A stretch of DNA of 64,000 bases, taken from assembly GCF_019375475.1 (NCBI RefSeq), contig NZ_JAHXGQ010000004.1, forward strand, positions 310,001-374,000, given 5' to 3'. Position 1 is the stretch's first letter, and the number at the start of each line of letters is the position of its first letter. This DNA is from Saccharothrix obliqua. GTDB taxonomy: Bacteria > Actinomycetota > Actinomycetes > Mycobacteriales > Pseudonocardiaceae. A program made the position numbers and the translations under genes. Positions 46,601 to 54,398 of the stretch are shown here, in pieces. The notes under the pieces are model-generated. The model had not been told where the DNA came from. It searched no databases and saw only the letters and a list, made by a program, of their open reading frames with translations.

Positions 46601-48723
46601 TGGTCCGGGTGCGCAAGATGTGGCGGAACACGTCGGCCGCTCGCTCGTAGTGCTCAACGCCGATCTCGATCAAGCCCGTCGCGGCCACGGCCAGGTCCGC
46701 GTCCGGGGTATCCGGGTGGTCCAACCGCTCCATCAACGCACGCACCGCATGGGCACGGGCGGTAGGGCCGAAGCCCGCCAACACGACCGCCGCCGTGCGG
46801 TGGTTCGCCGCGCTGGTCCAAGGGTCCGCCAGCACGGCACGCAACCCACGCTCGGACGCGTCGCGCTCGGACCCGCCGCACTCGGCCAACGCCTCCGCCG
46901 CCGCCAAGCGGTGGTCCGACGAGACAGCCGGGTCGTCCACCACGCCACGCAGCACCGCGACCGCCGCACCGGACTCGGGGCCGTGCAGGCGGGTCGCCAA
47001 CGCCGCCGCCGCGGTCACCCGCGACGACCACGGCGCGTTCACGTCGCCCATCAGGTCGGCCAACCAGGACGGCAGGCCCGGGTGGTGGGCGGCCCGGGAC
47101 GCCTCGGCCAGGATGTCGCCGCCGGGGTGCTGCGTGGTCATCGCCCAGTCCCGGACGGTTGCCAGGAACGCGTCCACCACGTCCGCGCCCGCCGGCACGT
47201 GTGCCGCCAGCAGGCGGGCCGCGAGCAGGTGCAGGCCCGAATCGCCCTGGTGCAGCAGGCGGACCAGGCGGTCGGCCTCGGTCGGGTGCAGGCGGGTGTG
47301 GTGGAGCAGCACCATGCGTGCGTACCGGCCGCGCTCGCCCGGCCGGGCGGCGTGCACCAGGTGCGCGAAACCGGTGTCCGCCGGGTCGAAGCGGTCCGGC
47401 AGGAGGCGCGCGGGCGGTGGCGGCCAGGTGTTCGGCGAAGCTGTGGTGCAGGAAGCGGAGGTCGTCGCCACGGCGGGCGAGCGGACCGACGGACGTCAGG
47501 TAGGCCGCGACGTCGTCGGGGTCGGGCACCGCCGCCGAGTTGTCGCGGAGCCATTCGCGGGCGGCGGTCAGCAGGGACGTGTCGGCTTCCAGGCGGACGC
47601 GGCCGAGGTGTTCCAGGAGGCCGTCGCGGTGCTCCTCGAACGGGCCGGTGTGCCCGGAGCGCAGGTACTTCAGGTACGCCTCGTACAGTTCGTACTGGTT
47701 GTCCGGCAACGGGCGGTCGTCGTGCTCGAAGATGATCGCCGCGATGGTCGCCAGGAGCGGCACCCGGACCAACTCGTCCAGGTGTGCCCGGCGGATCTGG
47801 CGGACGAACCGGTAGGCGCGGTCGGCGTCGCCGTCGAACCAGTTGTCGGCGAAACCACGCAACGCCTCCTCGTCGAACGGCTGCAACTCGTAGCGCGCCG
47901 CGCCGATCCGCTGCAACGGCGCCAGGGCCGCGCCCTCGATCGGCCGGGTGGTGACCACGACCCGGTACGGGGACTCCGGCGACGCCCACCCGGCGAGCAC
48001 GGACACCAGGCGGTCACGTCGGGTCGCGTCCGCCACCTCGTCCAGGCCGTCCACGAGGAGCAGCCAGCGGAGGCCCGCGACGCGCCCGCCGAGGGTGCGG
48101 TCCTCGACCGCGGCGTCGAGGTGGGCGCCGTACTCGGCCAGCACGGCGTCCGCGAGCGCCCGGGTGAACGGCAGGTCGAGCCGGGCGGCGAGTTCGCGGG
48201 CGGTCAACCGCAGCGGCACCACCGGCTCGGTGATGGGCGTGGCCGGTCCGCCGGCCGCGATGTCGGCCGCGAGCCGCAGCGACAACGTGGACTTGCCCTG
48301 GCCCGGACCGCCGGTGATCAGCAGGTGGTCGTCGCCGTCGAGCGCCGCCCGCACGGTCTTGGTCGGCGGCCGGACCGCCGGGCGCACCACGGGCGCGGCG
48401 GGCACGTCGACCAGCCGACCACGCCCGTCCAGGATCGGTGCGGGCTGCTCGGTGACGCTCTCCTCCGAGCCGCTGCCCAAGTCCTGTCGCACGTAGACGG
48501 TGGCCAACGACGGGCGGCGCGCACCCGGCAGCCGGTACGGCAGGTCCCGCGCGGCACGCACCTGGGCACGCAGCAGCGAGGCGATCCCGTCGGGCAGCCC
48601 GGAAGCCCGTGCCCCGCTCTCGGTGACGTAGACGTGGACCCCGCCGTGGATCTCACCCGCCTGCACCGAAGCGCCGACGACGTCGCCGACCTGGTTCGCG
48701 GTCCGCCGGATCTCACGCGTCAC
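43641..48723 (-). CDS. NACHT-HEAT STAND NTPase, interrupted by an apparent frameshift
   Basis: Two frames form one logical protein of about 1,690 residues. From GTG 48723 (GGAGG upstream) the first part has a short effector-like N-terminus, then a NACHT NTPase with Walker A GGPGQGKST and Walker B LLLVDGLDEVAD, up to FLHHSFAEHLAATA. In a CGCGCG run at 47406-47412 the frame is lost. The neighbouring frame takes over with RLLPDRFDPADTGFAHLV and continues as many HEAT-like repeats of the type AAAALATRLHGPESGAAAV to the stop at 43641. Without correction the NACHT frame would end at 46654 as a 689-residue protein with a nonsense tail. NACHT-HEAT proteins are signal-dependent switches, many in antiphage defence. 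Sequencing error, mutation and slippage are all possible causes. Confidence 0.82.
47406..47412 (-). other. Frameshift position in the NACHT-HEAT gene
   Basis: On the coding strand the sequence is GCCCGCGCGCCTCCTGCC. Reading on gives Ala-Arg-Ala-Pro-Pro, whereas loss of one base or gain of one CG dinucleotide restores Arg-Leu-Leu-Pro-Asp and the long HEAT frame. The repeat of CG makes both slippage in the cell and sequencing error plausible. Confidence 0.75.
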
Positions 48724-48923
48724 CGGACCTCCCTCCCCAGCCGGCGATGCTCCCACGGTCGCCGGAGGGACGGGGAGGGCTGGACCGCGATCGGAGCAGT
48801 GCACCGGCTGACGTGACCGGGATCACGGCCTGCGGGCAAGTCGTGCGCGGCACGTTACGCCAGACGGGGGACGATCAACGTACGGTGGAGCGCGAAAGTG
48901 GTTTCCGAGGTCAGGAGTGGCCG

Positions 48924-49739
48924 ATGGCCGAGCGGTCGCGGGGCAAGAGCGGGCGGGTGGTGCGCACCGAGCGCATCTCACCGGACATGATCAGGGTCGT
49001 GCTGGGCGGGGACGGGCTCGCCGACCTCGTGGTCGGGCCGTTCACCGACAGCTACGTGAAACTCCAGTTCCCGCAGGCCGACGTGGTGTACCCGGAGCCG
49101 TTCGACCCGTCGGCGATCCGCGAGACCATGCCGCGCGAGCAGTGGCCCCTGACCCGCACGTACACCATCCGGCGGTGGGACGCCGAGGCACGCGAGCTGT
49201 GGATCGACTTCGTCGTGCACGGCGACTCGGGCGTGGCCGGTCCGTGGGCCGCGAAGGCGCAGCCGGGTGACGTGCTGCACTTCGCCGGACCCGGCGGCGG
49301 TTACGCGCCGGACCCCACCGCCGACTGGCACCTGCTGGTCGGCGACGAGAGCGCGTGGCCCGCGATCGCGGCGGCCCTGGACGCGCTGCCCGAGGACGCG
49401 AACGTGCGGGTGTTCGCGGAGGTCGAGGGCCCCGAGGACGAGCAGGACGCGCCGTTCGACGTGGTGTGGCTGCACCGCGCGGGCGGTCCGCGCGGCGACG
49501 CCGCCGTGGCGGCGGTCCGCGAGCTGGAGTTCCCGCCCGGCCGGGTGCACGCGTTCGTGCACGGCGAGGCGAACATGGTGAAGGCGCTGCGCGGTCACCT
49601 GCGCAAGGAGCGCGAGGTGCCGCGCGAGCAGCTGTCCATCTCCGGCTACTGGCGGCTGGGCAAGGACGAGGACGGCTGGCAGTCCACCAAGTCCGACTGG
49701 AACCGGCAGGTGGAGCAGGAGCAGGAAACCACGGGGTGA
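48924..49739 (+). CDS. Siderophore-interacting flavoprotein (ViuB/SIP family)
   Basis: The 271-residue protein has the FAD-binding RTYTIRRWD, FVVHGDSGVAGPWA and GPGGGYAPD segments of ferric-siderophore reductases. The C-terminal part has HLLVGDESAWPAIAAAL and SISGYWRLGKDEDGW, which close the NAD(P)H-binding side. It should release iron from an imported siderophore by reduction in the cytoplasm. Start ATG 48924 has AGGAG seven bases upstream; the frame is open further upstream but without conserved sequence. It stands alone and ends at a hairpin. Confidence 0.92.
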   Translation: MAERSRGKSGRVVRTERISPDMIRVVLGGDGLADLVVGPFTDSYVKLQFPQADVVYPEPFDPSAIRETMPREQWPLTRTYTIRRWDAEARELWIDFVVHGDSGVAGPWAAKAQPGDVLHFAGPGGGYAPDPTADWHLLVGDESAWPAIAAALDALPEDANVRVFAEVEGPEDEQDAPFDVVWLHRAGGPRGDAAVAAVRELEFPPGRVHAFVHGEANMVKALRGHLRKEREVPREQLSISGYWRLGKDEDGWQSTKSDWNRQVEQEQETTG

Positions 49740-49761
49740 TCGTCGGGTAGAACCACCGGAC

Positions 49762-49795
49762 AACGGGCCGGGCGCGGTGATGCGCCCGGCCCGTT
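49762..49795. terminator. Hairpin terminator after the siderophore-interacting protein gene
   Basis: AACGGGCCGGGCGC pairs perfectly over 14 bases with its reverse complement around a 6-base loop. It starts 23 bases after the stop codon. Confidence 0.8.
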
Positions 49796-49982
49796 CGCGT
49801 CGGGAGCCGGACCCCCTGTGTCACAAGACTTCCCGACCGGTGAAATCGGCTCGCGCGACGATGGTAGGGCGGCCGTTCGGGGTCTTTTCCGCGTGGTGCG
49901 GAGCAATCGGCTCCCCGGCGCCCGCTCGGCGCGGCGCGCTCGCCCTAGCCTGCGGTTGTCCAGCAGACGCACGGGAGGTGCG

Positions 49983-51134
49983 ATGAGGACAGGACCCCTG
50001 TTGACCGCGGCGGCGGTGTTGGCCGGTGGGCTGGTGGGTGTTCCACCGGTCGCCGCGGCGGAGGTGCTGGGCGCGGACGCGCCCGGTGCGATCGACGGCA
50101 GTTATGTGGTCGTGCTCAAGGGAGATCGTGCCGCGCACGGCTTGGCGGCCCGCTACTCGGGCACGGTCGTGCACACGTTCTCCCATGTTTTCCAAGGGTT
50201 CTCGGTGCGCATGGCGGCTCGCGACGCCCGTCGGCTGGCCGCCGACCCGGCGGTGTCCTACGTGCAGCAGAACCAGCGGGTGCGGGTCTCCGGGGAGCAG
50301 CGGAACCCGCCTTCGTGGGGTTTGGACCGGATCGACCAGCGGCGCTTACCGCTGGACGACGTCTACCGGTACCCCGACACCGCGTCGAACGTCACCGTCT
50401 ACGTGGTCGACACCGGGATCCGGGTCGGCCACCGGGATTTCGGCGGACGCGCGGTCTGGGGCACGAACACGGTGGACAACCAGCAGGAGGACTGCCACGG
50501 GCACGGCACGCACGTCGCCGGCACCGTCGGCGGCCTGACCTACGGTGTGGCGAAAGGGGTTCGGCTGGTTTCGGCGAAGGTCTTCGACTGCGGCGGCAAC
50601 GGCAGCAGCGAGGACGTCGCCGAGGCGTTGGACTGGGTGGTGGCGCAGCACGTCTCCGGTCCGGCGGTGGCCAACATGAGCCTCGGCGGTGACGCGCCGG
50701 ACCGCGTGATCGAGGACGCCGTGCGCCGCACCGTCGCCGACGGCGTGGTGGCGGTCGTGGCGGCGGGCAACGAGTCCGACGACGCCTGCCGGCACTCGCC
50801 GTCCCGGGTGCGGGAGGCGTTGACCGTCGCGTCCACCGGCGGGTACGACAGCCGGTCGTACTTCTCCAACTACGGCGGGTGCGTGGACCTGTTCGCACCC
50901 GGCGAGAGCATCGTCTCGGCGGGCAACGGCAGCGACGACGACTGGGCGGACCTGTCCGGCACGTCCATGGCGACACCGCACGTGGCGGGCGCGGCGGCGT
51001 TGCTGCTGTCCCGCGACCCCGCGCTGACGCCGGCCCAGGTGGCCACCGCGGTTCTGAACGACGCCACCAAGAACGCGGTGTCCGACCCGAGGGGTGCGCC
51101 GAACCGGCTCCTCGCCGTCAACCCCGCGCGGTGA
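49983..51134 (+). CDS. Secreted subtilisin-like serine protease (S8)
   Basis: The 383-residue preproprotein has a signal peptide to about residue 26 and an I9-type inhibitor propeptide (SYVVVLKGD to YVQQNQRVRV). The S8 domain has the complete triad Asp143 (VVDTGI), His174 (HGHGTHVAG) and Ser328 (GTSMATPHVAG), with oxyanion Asn263 (AAGNES). It is the size of a proteinase K/aqualysin-type enzyme with no C-terminal extension. It should be exported and self-activated for extracellular protein breakdown. Start ATG 49983 follows GGGAGG. Confidence 0.95.
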   Translation: MRTGPLLTAAAVLAGGLVGVPPVAAAEVLGADAPGAIDGSYVVVLKGDRAAHGLAARYSGTVVHTFSHVFQGFSVRMAARDARRLAADPAVSYVQQNQRVRVSGEQRNPPSWGLDRIDQRRLPLDDVYRYPDTASNVTVYVVDTGIRVGHRDFGGRAVWGTNTVDNQQEDCHGHGTHVAGTVGGLTYGVAKGVRLVSAKVFDCGGNGSSEDVAEALDWVVAQHVSGPAVANMSLGGDAPDRVIEDAVRRTVADGVVAVVAAGNESDDACRHSPSRVREALTVASTGGYDSRSYFSNYGGCVDLFAPGESIVSAGNGSDDDWADLSGTSMATPHVAGAAALLLSRDPALTPAQVATAVLNDATKNAVSDPRGAPNRLLAVNPAR

Positions 51135-51138
51135 GCGG

Positions 51139-51183
51139 CCCGCCCGCGCACCGGCCGGTCACCGCGTCGGGTGCGCGGGCGGG
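51139..51183. terminator. Hairpin between protease and VOC genes
   Basis: CCCGCCCGCGCACC (51139-51152) pairs perfectly with GGTGCGCGGGCGGG (51170-51183). The right arm lies inside the last codons of the convergent VOC gene, so it could end transcription in both directions. Confidence 0.65.
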
Positions 51184-51536
51184 TTCTCCCCGTGGGACAG
51201 GACGTTGACGACGTTGCCGCCCGGGTCGCGGACGAAGAACCGGCGCACGCCCCACGGTTCGGTGGTCGGCCCGTGCACGATCTCCGCACCCGCCGCGACC
51301 GCCGCCCGGTGGCACGCCTCCACGTCGTCGACCTCGATGGACGCCACCGGCACGACCGGTCCGGTCTCGTCGCGCGTCATCAGGCTGAGCTGGACCTGTG
51401 GCCGCGCCGGGTCGGCGAGGGTCACGATCCAGCCGAGGTCCATCACGACCTCCATGCCCACCACGCGGGTGTAGAACTCCACCGCCGCGGGCAGGGACGT
51501 GCTCTTCAGGTTCGGTACCACCCGGTTGACCGCCAT
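51159..51536 (-). CDS. VOC-superfamily (glyoxalase-like) protein
   Basis: The 125-residue protein has the vicinal-oxygen-chelate pattern: an N-terminal beta-alpha-beta unit with AVEFYTRVVGMEVV and a second with ASIEVDDVEACHRAAVAAGAEI. It ends in WGVRRFFVRDPGGNVVNVL, where a metal-ligand Glu often stands but here reads Asn-Val. It may bind or modify a small molecule or confer drug resistance; the sequence does not decide. It lies 14 bases behind the response regulator gene on the same strand and may be part of that operon. Confidence 0.85.
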   Translation of the reverse strand: MAVNRVVPNLKSTSLPAAVEFYTRVVGMEVVMDLGWIVTLADPARPQVQLSLMTRDETGPVVPVASIEVDDVEACHRAAVAAGAEIVHGPTTEPWGVRRFFVRDPGGNVVNVLSHGENPPAHPTR

Positions 51537-51550
51537 GCCGCCATCCTCCG

Positions 51551-52207
51551 CTACGCCTCGTCGCGCGGGCTGACCAACCCCGTCTCGTACGCGGTGATCA
51601 CCGCCTGCACCCGGTCGCGCAGGTCCAGCTTGGCCAGGATGCGGGCCACGTGCGTCTTCACCGTCGCCTCCGACAGGTGCAGGCGCGTGGCGAGTTCGGC
51701 GTTGCTCAACCCCTGCGCCAGCAACCGCAGCACCTCCAGCTCGCGTGGCGTGAGCGCGGCCAGGTCGCGGTGCGCGACACCCTCGTCGCGACGCGCGAAC
51801 CGCTCCACCAGGCGGCGGGTGATGCTCGGCGCGAGCAGGGCGTCACCGGCGCGGACCATGCGGATGGCCGCCACCAGGTGCTCGGGCGTCACGTCCTTGA
51901 GCAGGAAACCGCTCGCGCCCGCGGACAACGCCGCGTAGACGTAGTGGTCCAGGTCGAACGTGGTGAGCATGAGGACGCGGGGTTCGCCCGCCGCGCCGGA
52001 GAGGATGCGCCGGGTCGCCTCCAGGCCGTCCAGGACGGGCATCCGGATGTCCATCAGCACCACGTCGGGCCGGGTGCGGCGGACGGCGTCCACCGCCTCC
52101 TCGCCGTTGGTCGCCTCCGCGACGACGTCCACGCCGTCCGCGGTGAGGATCATCCGGAACCCGGTGCGCACCAGCAGTTGGTCGTCCGCGATCACCACGC
52201 GGGTCAC
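51551..52207 (-). CDS. NarL/LuxR-type response regulator
   Basis: The 218-residue protein has a receiver domain (VVIADDQLLVRTGF with acidic pair, phosphorylated Asp in VVLMDIRMP, Lys in GFLLKDVTPE). A LuxR helix-turn-helix follows (LTPRELEVLRLLAQG, LHLSEATVKTHVARIL). Its start GTG 52207 overlaps the stop of the histidine kinase gene, so the two are coupled. The divergent ABC exporter is its likely target. Confidence 0.94.
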   Translation of the reverse strand: MTRVVIADDQLLVRTGFRMILTADGVDVVAEATNGEEAVDAVRRTRPDVVLMDIRMPVLDGLEATRRILSGAAGEPRVLMLTTFDLDHYVYAALSAGASGFLLKDVTPEHLVAAIRMVRAGDALLAPSITRRLVERFARRDEGVAHRDLAALTPRELEVLRLLAQGLSNAELATRLHLSEATVKTHVARILAKLDLRDRVQAVITAYETGLVSPRDEA

Positions 52208-53520
52208 GAAGCCTCCAGGGGAATCTGTGCGGTCACGCGGAAACCGCCGCCGACGCGCGGGCCGGTGCGGAGGGTGCCACCGTAGACGCCGAGCCGTTCG
52301 CGGAGCCCGATGAGGCCGCGTCCGCCGCCCCGCCCCTCCCCCGGCCGGCCGCCCGTGTCGGTCACCTCGACGGTCAACTCGTCGTCGCCGTAGGACACGA
52401 CGACCGCGGCCGACGCGCCCACGGCGTGCTTCACCGTGTTGGTCAACGCCTCCTGCACCACGCGGTACGCCGTCAACTCCACTCCGGACGGCAGGTCACG
52501 CGGCTCGCCGACGATCGACAGCTCGACCGGCGCCCCGGCGTCCCGGACCCGCGCCACCAGCGCCGCGAGCTGGTCCAGCCCCGGCTGCGGCGCCAGGGAG
52601 TCCGCGTCCGCGCCGTCCGCGGTGAGCAGCCCCATCACGTGCCGCAGCTCCGCCATCGCCGCCCGGCCGCCCGATTCCACGGCGAGCAGCGCTTCCCGCG
52701 CCTGGTCCGCGTCGACCTCCATCACCTTCCGGGCCGCACCCGCCTGGATCACCATCACGCTCACGTTGTGCGTCACCACGTCGTGCAACTCCCGGGCGAT
52801 GCGGGCGCGTTCGTGCTCGACAGCGCGTCGCAACGCCTCGGCCTGCTCGCGTTCCATCGCCGAAACCTGTGCCGTGCGCTCGTCGGTGCGCAGTTTCCAC
52901 GTCCGCAAACCGTTGGCCGCGAACGCGATCGGGATGAGCACCAACAGCGGTATGAACTCGTAGGGCACCACGGGCAGCGGCCAGCTGCGGAAGGTGGTCA
53001 CCGACAACACGGCCGTGGTCACGCCGAGCAACGCCGGCACCCGGTACTGGCTGTACGCGGACGCCGTGTACACGGCGATCACGATCGCGTAGAACGTCAA
53101 CCGCGGCGACACCTGCGGCGCGGCCAACGTCACCAGCGCCACCGTCCACAACACACCCAGCGGGAACCGGCGGCGCAGTGCGATGGCCAGCGACGCGACC
53201 AACGCCACCACCACCGAGCCGAACGTGTCGACGCGTGGCGCCAGGCGTTCCTCCGGCGGTCTCGGCAGGTCCGGCGGCAGCGGCACGTCCGACAGGTCGG
53301 GCAGGTCCGGCAGGTCGGCGGGGAAGTCCGGCCACACCGGCGGCATCGGCAGGGACATGTCCTGGCGGTTGAGCGCGTACTCCACGGACAGCACGCACAG
53401 CGCGACCGCCAGCACCACGTCGAAGACCAGGTTCCACCTGGTCGGCCGGGGCGGCGGTCCGCTGGGCCGGGCGAGCCACGCGCACACCGGGCGCAGCAGG
53501 TCCACCAGCCGGTTCTCCAC
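52204..53520 (-). CDS. Sensor histidine kinase (HisKA_3 type)
   Basis: The 438-residue membrane kinase starts with a segment FDVVLAVALCVLSVEYAL. An external loop rich in Pro, Asp and Leu follows, with repeats such as DFPADLPDLPDLSDVPLPP, then several further membrane segments. The dimerisation/phosphorylation helix is RARIARELHDVVTHNVSVM, and the ATPase part has YRVVQEALTNTVKHA and GRGLIGLRERL. GTG 53520 was chosen for GGTGAG upstream; ATG 53556 would add 12 residues. With its regulator it probably senses envelope stress or an antimicrobial agent. Confidence 0.92.
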   Translation of the reverse strand: MENRLVDLLRPVCAWLARPSGPPPRPTRWNLVFDVVLAVALCVLSVEYALNRQDMSLPMPPVWPDFPADLPDLPDLSDVPLPPDLPRPPEERLAPRVDTFGSVVVALVASLAIALRRRFPLGVLWTVALVTLAAPQVSPRLTFYAIVIAVYTASAYSQYRVPALLGVTTAVLSVTTFRSWPLPVVPYEFIPLLVLIPIAFAANGLRTWKLRTDERTAQVSAMEREQAEALRRAVEHERARIARELHDVVTHNVSVMVIQAGAARKVMEVDADQAREALLAVESGGRAAMAELRHVMGLLTADGADADSLAPQPGLDQLAALVARVRDAGAPVELSIVGEPRDLPSGVELTAYRVVQEALTNTVKHAVGASAAVVVSYGDDELTVEVTDTGGRPGEGRGGGRGLIGLRERLGVYGGTLRTGPRVGGGFRVTAQIPLEAS

Positions 53521-53720
53521 CGGCTCATTCTCACCGACGCCCGATCGGCGGAACATCGGCACCGGTGCCGGTTCCGACCACCCGCCGGACTACACCGCGA
53601 GGATGACACCGGGGCGCGTCATCCGGACGCGGTACCGGAAACCGCTCCGCCGACCGACGCGACCACGCCGCCGCCGGCCCTAGCTTCGGCCCGCACACCA
53701 ACCCGGACCGAGGAGATCGC

Positions 53721-54398
53721 ATGACCACGCCGGTGATCGAGCTGCGCGACGTGAGCCGCCGGTACGACGGCGGACCACCCGCCCTGAAGGACGCGTCGCT
53801 GACCGTCGCGCCCGGTGAGGCGGTGGCGGTGCTCGGCCCCTCCGGCAGCGGGAAATCCACGCTGCTCAACCTGATCGCCGGGCTGGACCGCCCGGACTCG
53901 GGCACCGTCACCGTCGCCGGGACGAGGGTGGACCGGCTCGGCGAGGCCGCCGCCGCGCGCTACCGCCGGGACTCGGTCGGCATGGTGTTCCAGTTCTTCA
54001 ACCTGCTCGACGACCTGACCGTGGCGGACAACGTGGCGCTGCCCGCGCTGCTCGCCGGCCGGTCCCGCGCCGAGGCGCGGCGGCGTGGCGCGGAGCTGCT
54101 GGGCGCGCTGGGCGTCGAGCGCCACGCCGACGCCTACCCCGGCCGGTTGTCCGGTGGCGAGCGGCAGCGGGTGGCGGTGGCCCGCGCGCTGGTGAACCGA
54201 CCCGCCCTGCTGCTGGCCGACGAGCCGACCGGCGCGCTGGACTCGGCCGCGGGCGAGGAGGTCGGCAAGCTGCTCACCGAGCTGAACGCGGACGGCCAGA
54301 CCATCGTGCTGGTCACCCACGACCTCGACCTGGCCCGGTCGTGCACCGGCCGCACGATCCGGATCGCCGACGGCCGCGTCGCGGAGGACGGCCGGTGA
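53721..54398 (+). CDS. MacB/LolD-type ABC transporter ATPase
   Basis: The 225-residue ATPase has Walker A GPSGSGKST, VFQFFNLLDDLTVADNV (Q-loop and the family's NLL motif), signature LSGGERQR, Walker B LLLADEPTGALD and H-loop VTHDLD. It powers the FtsX-type permease encoded next. Start ATG 53721 follows GAGGAG. It is divergent from the two-component genes, an arrangement common for antimicrobial-peptide and bacitracin-type resistance transporters. Confidence 0.95.
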   Translation: MTTPVIELRDVSRRYDGGPPALKDASLTVAPGEAVAVLGPSGSGKSTLLNLIAGLDRPDSGTVTVAGTRVDRLGEAAAARYRRDSVGMVFQFFNLLDDLTVADNVALPALLAGRSRAEARRRGAELLGALGVERHADAYPGRLSGGERQRVAVARALVNRPALLLADEPTGALDSAAGEEVGKLLTELNADGQTIVLVTHDLDLARSCTGRTIRIADGRVAEDGR

